From: Candidatus Micrarchaeia archaeon
GTDB taxonomy: Archaea; Micrarchaeota; Micrarchaeia; Anstonellales; Bilamarchaeaceae
Direction: 5' to 3'
NCBI GenBank assembly: GCA_041650355.1
Contig: JBAZLI010000064.1
Span: 1 to 5,178, forward strand
DNA: 5,178 nucleotides
The notes below the pieces were generated by a model that did not search any database, had not been told where the DNA came from, and was given only the letters and a program-made list of their open reading frames with translations. A program made the position numbers and the translations under genes. Below are positions 5,165 through 5,178 of this stretch, in pieces (within the stretch, counting starts at the first letter, position 1; each line of letters opens with the position of its first letter).

Positions 5165-5178
5165 GTAAATACACCCAG

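Overview
The window is the start of an archaeal S10/spc-type ribosomal protein operon, read entirely on the minus strand. From high to low coordinates the order is uL3 - uL4 - uL23 - uL2 - uS19 - uL22 - uS3 (cut by the window edge). This order is shared with bacteria, but the proteins are of the archaeal/eukaryotic type: an N-terminal RPRKGS...PRKR stretch in uL3, an HPFGG loop in uL2, a long N-terminal region in uS19 and a large archaeal uL22 core. Shine-Dalgarno sites are of the GGTGA/GAGGTG type. The diverged proteins and an extra basic tail on uL22 would fit a DPANN-type lineage, but this is only an impression; the sequence shows no decisive lineage marker.

Layout. Positions 1-4301 are almost solid coding sequence. 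The gaps between ribosomal genes are 4-10 nt, two junctions overlap (ATGA at uL2/uS19, TGATG at uL22/uS3), and several Shine-Dalgarno sites are built from or next to the previous gene's stop codon. This indicates one polycistronic message with translational coupling. Positions 4302-4499 are a leader/promoter region before uL3, with three strong inverted repeats and a TATA-like box at the far end. Positions 4500-5164 hold two overlapping small ORFs of unknown function (159 and 62 residues) with visibly lower GC: about 40% in one 60-base block, against about 62% in one 60-base block of uL2.

How the genes work together. uL3, uL4, uL23, uL2 and uL22 belong to the large subunit. uL4 and uL22 line the exit tunnel, uL23 and uL22 surround its mouth, and uL3 and uL2 support the peptidyl transferase centre. 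uS19 and uS3 are head proteins of the small subunit. Co-expression in near-equal amounts is the evident purpose of the operon.

Most of the window is ordinary. The points worth a second look are the structured uL3 leader (three hairpins, three CUGGUU copies, a pair of competing helices next to the ribosome binding site, and a possible 30-codon leader ORF), the roughly 90-residue Lys/Glu/Pro/Ala/Gln tail of uL22, and the unrecognised, lower-GC gene pair upstream. I see no CRISPR array, mobile element, tRNA or rRNA.
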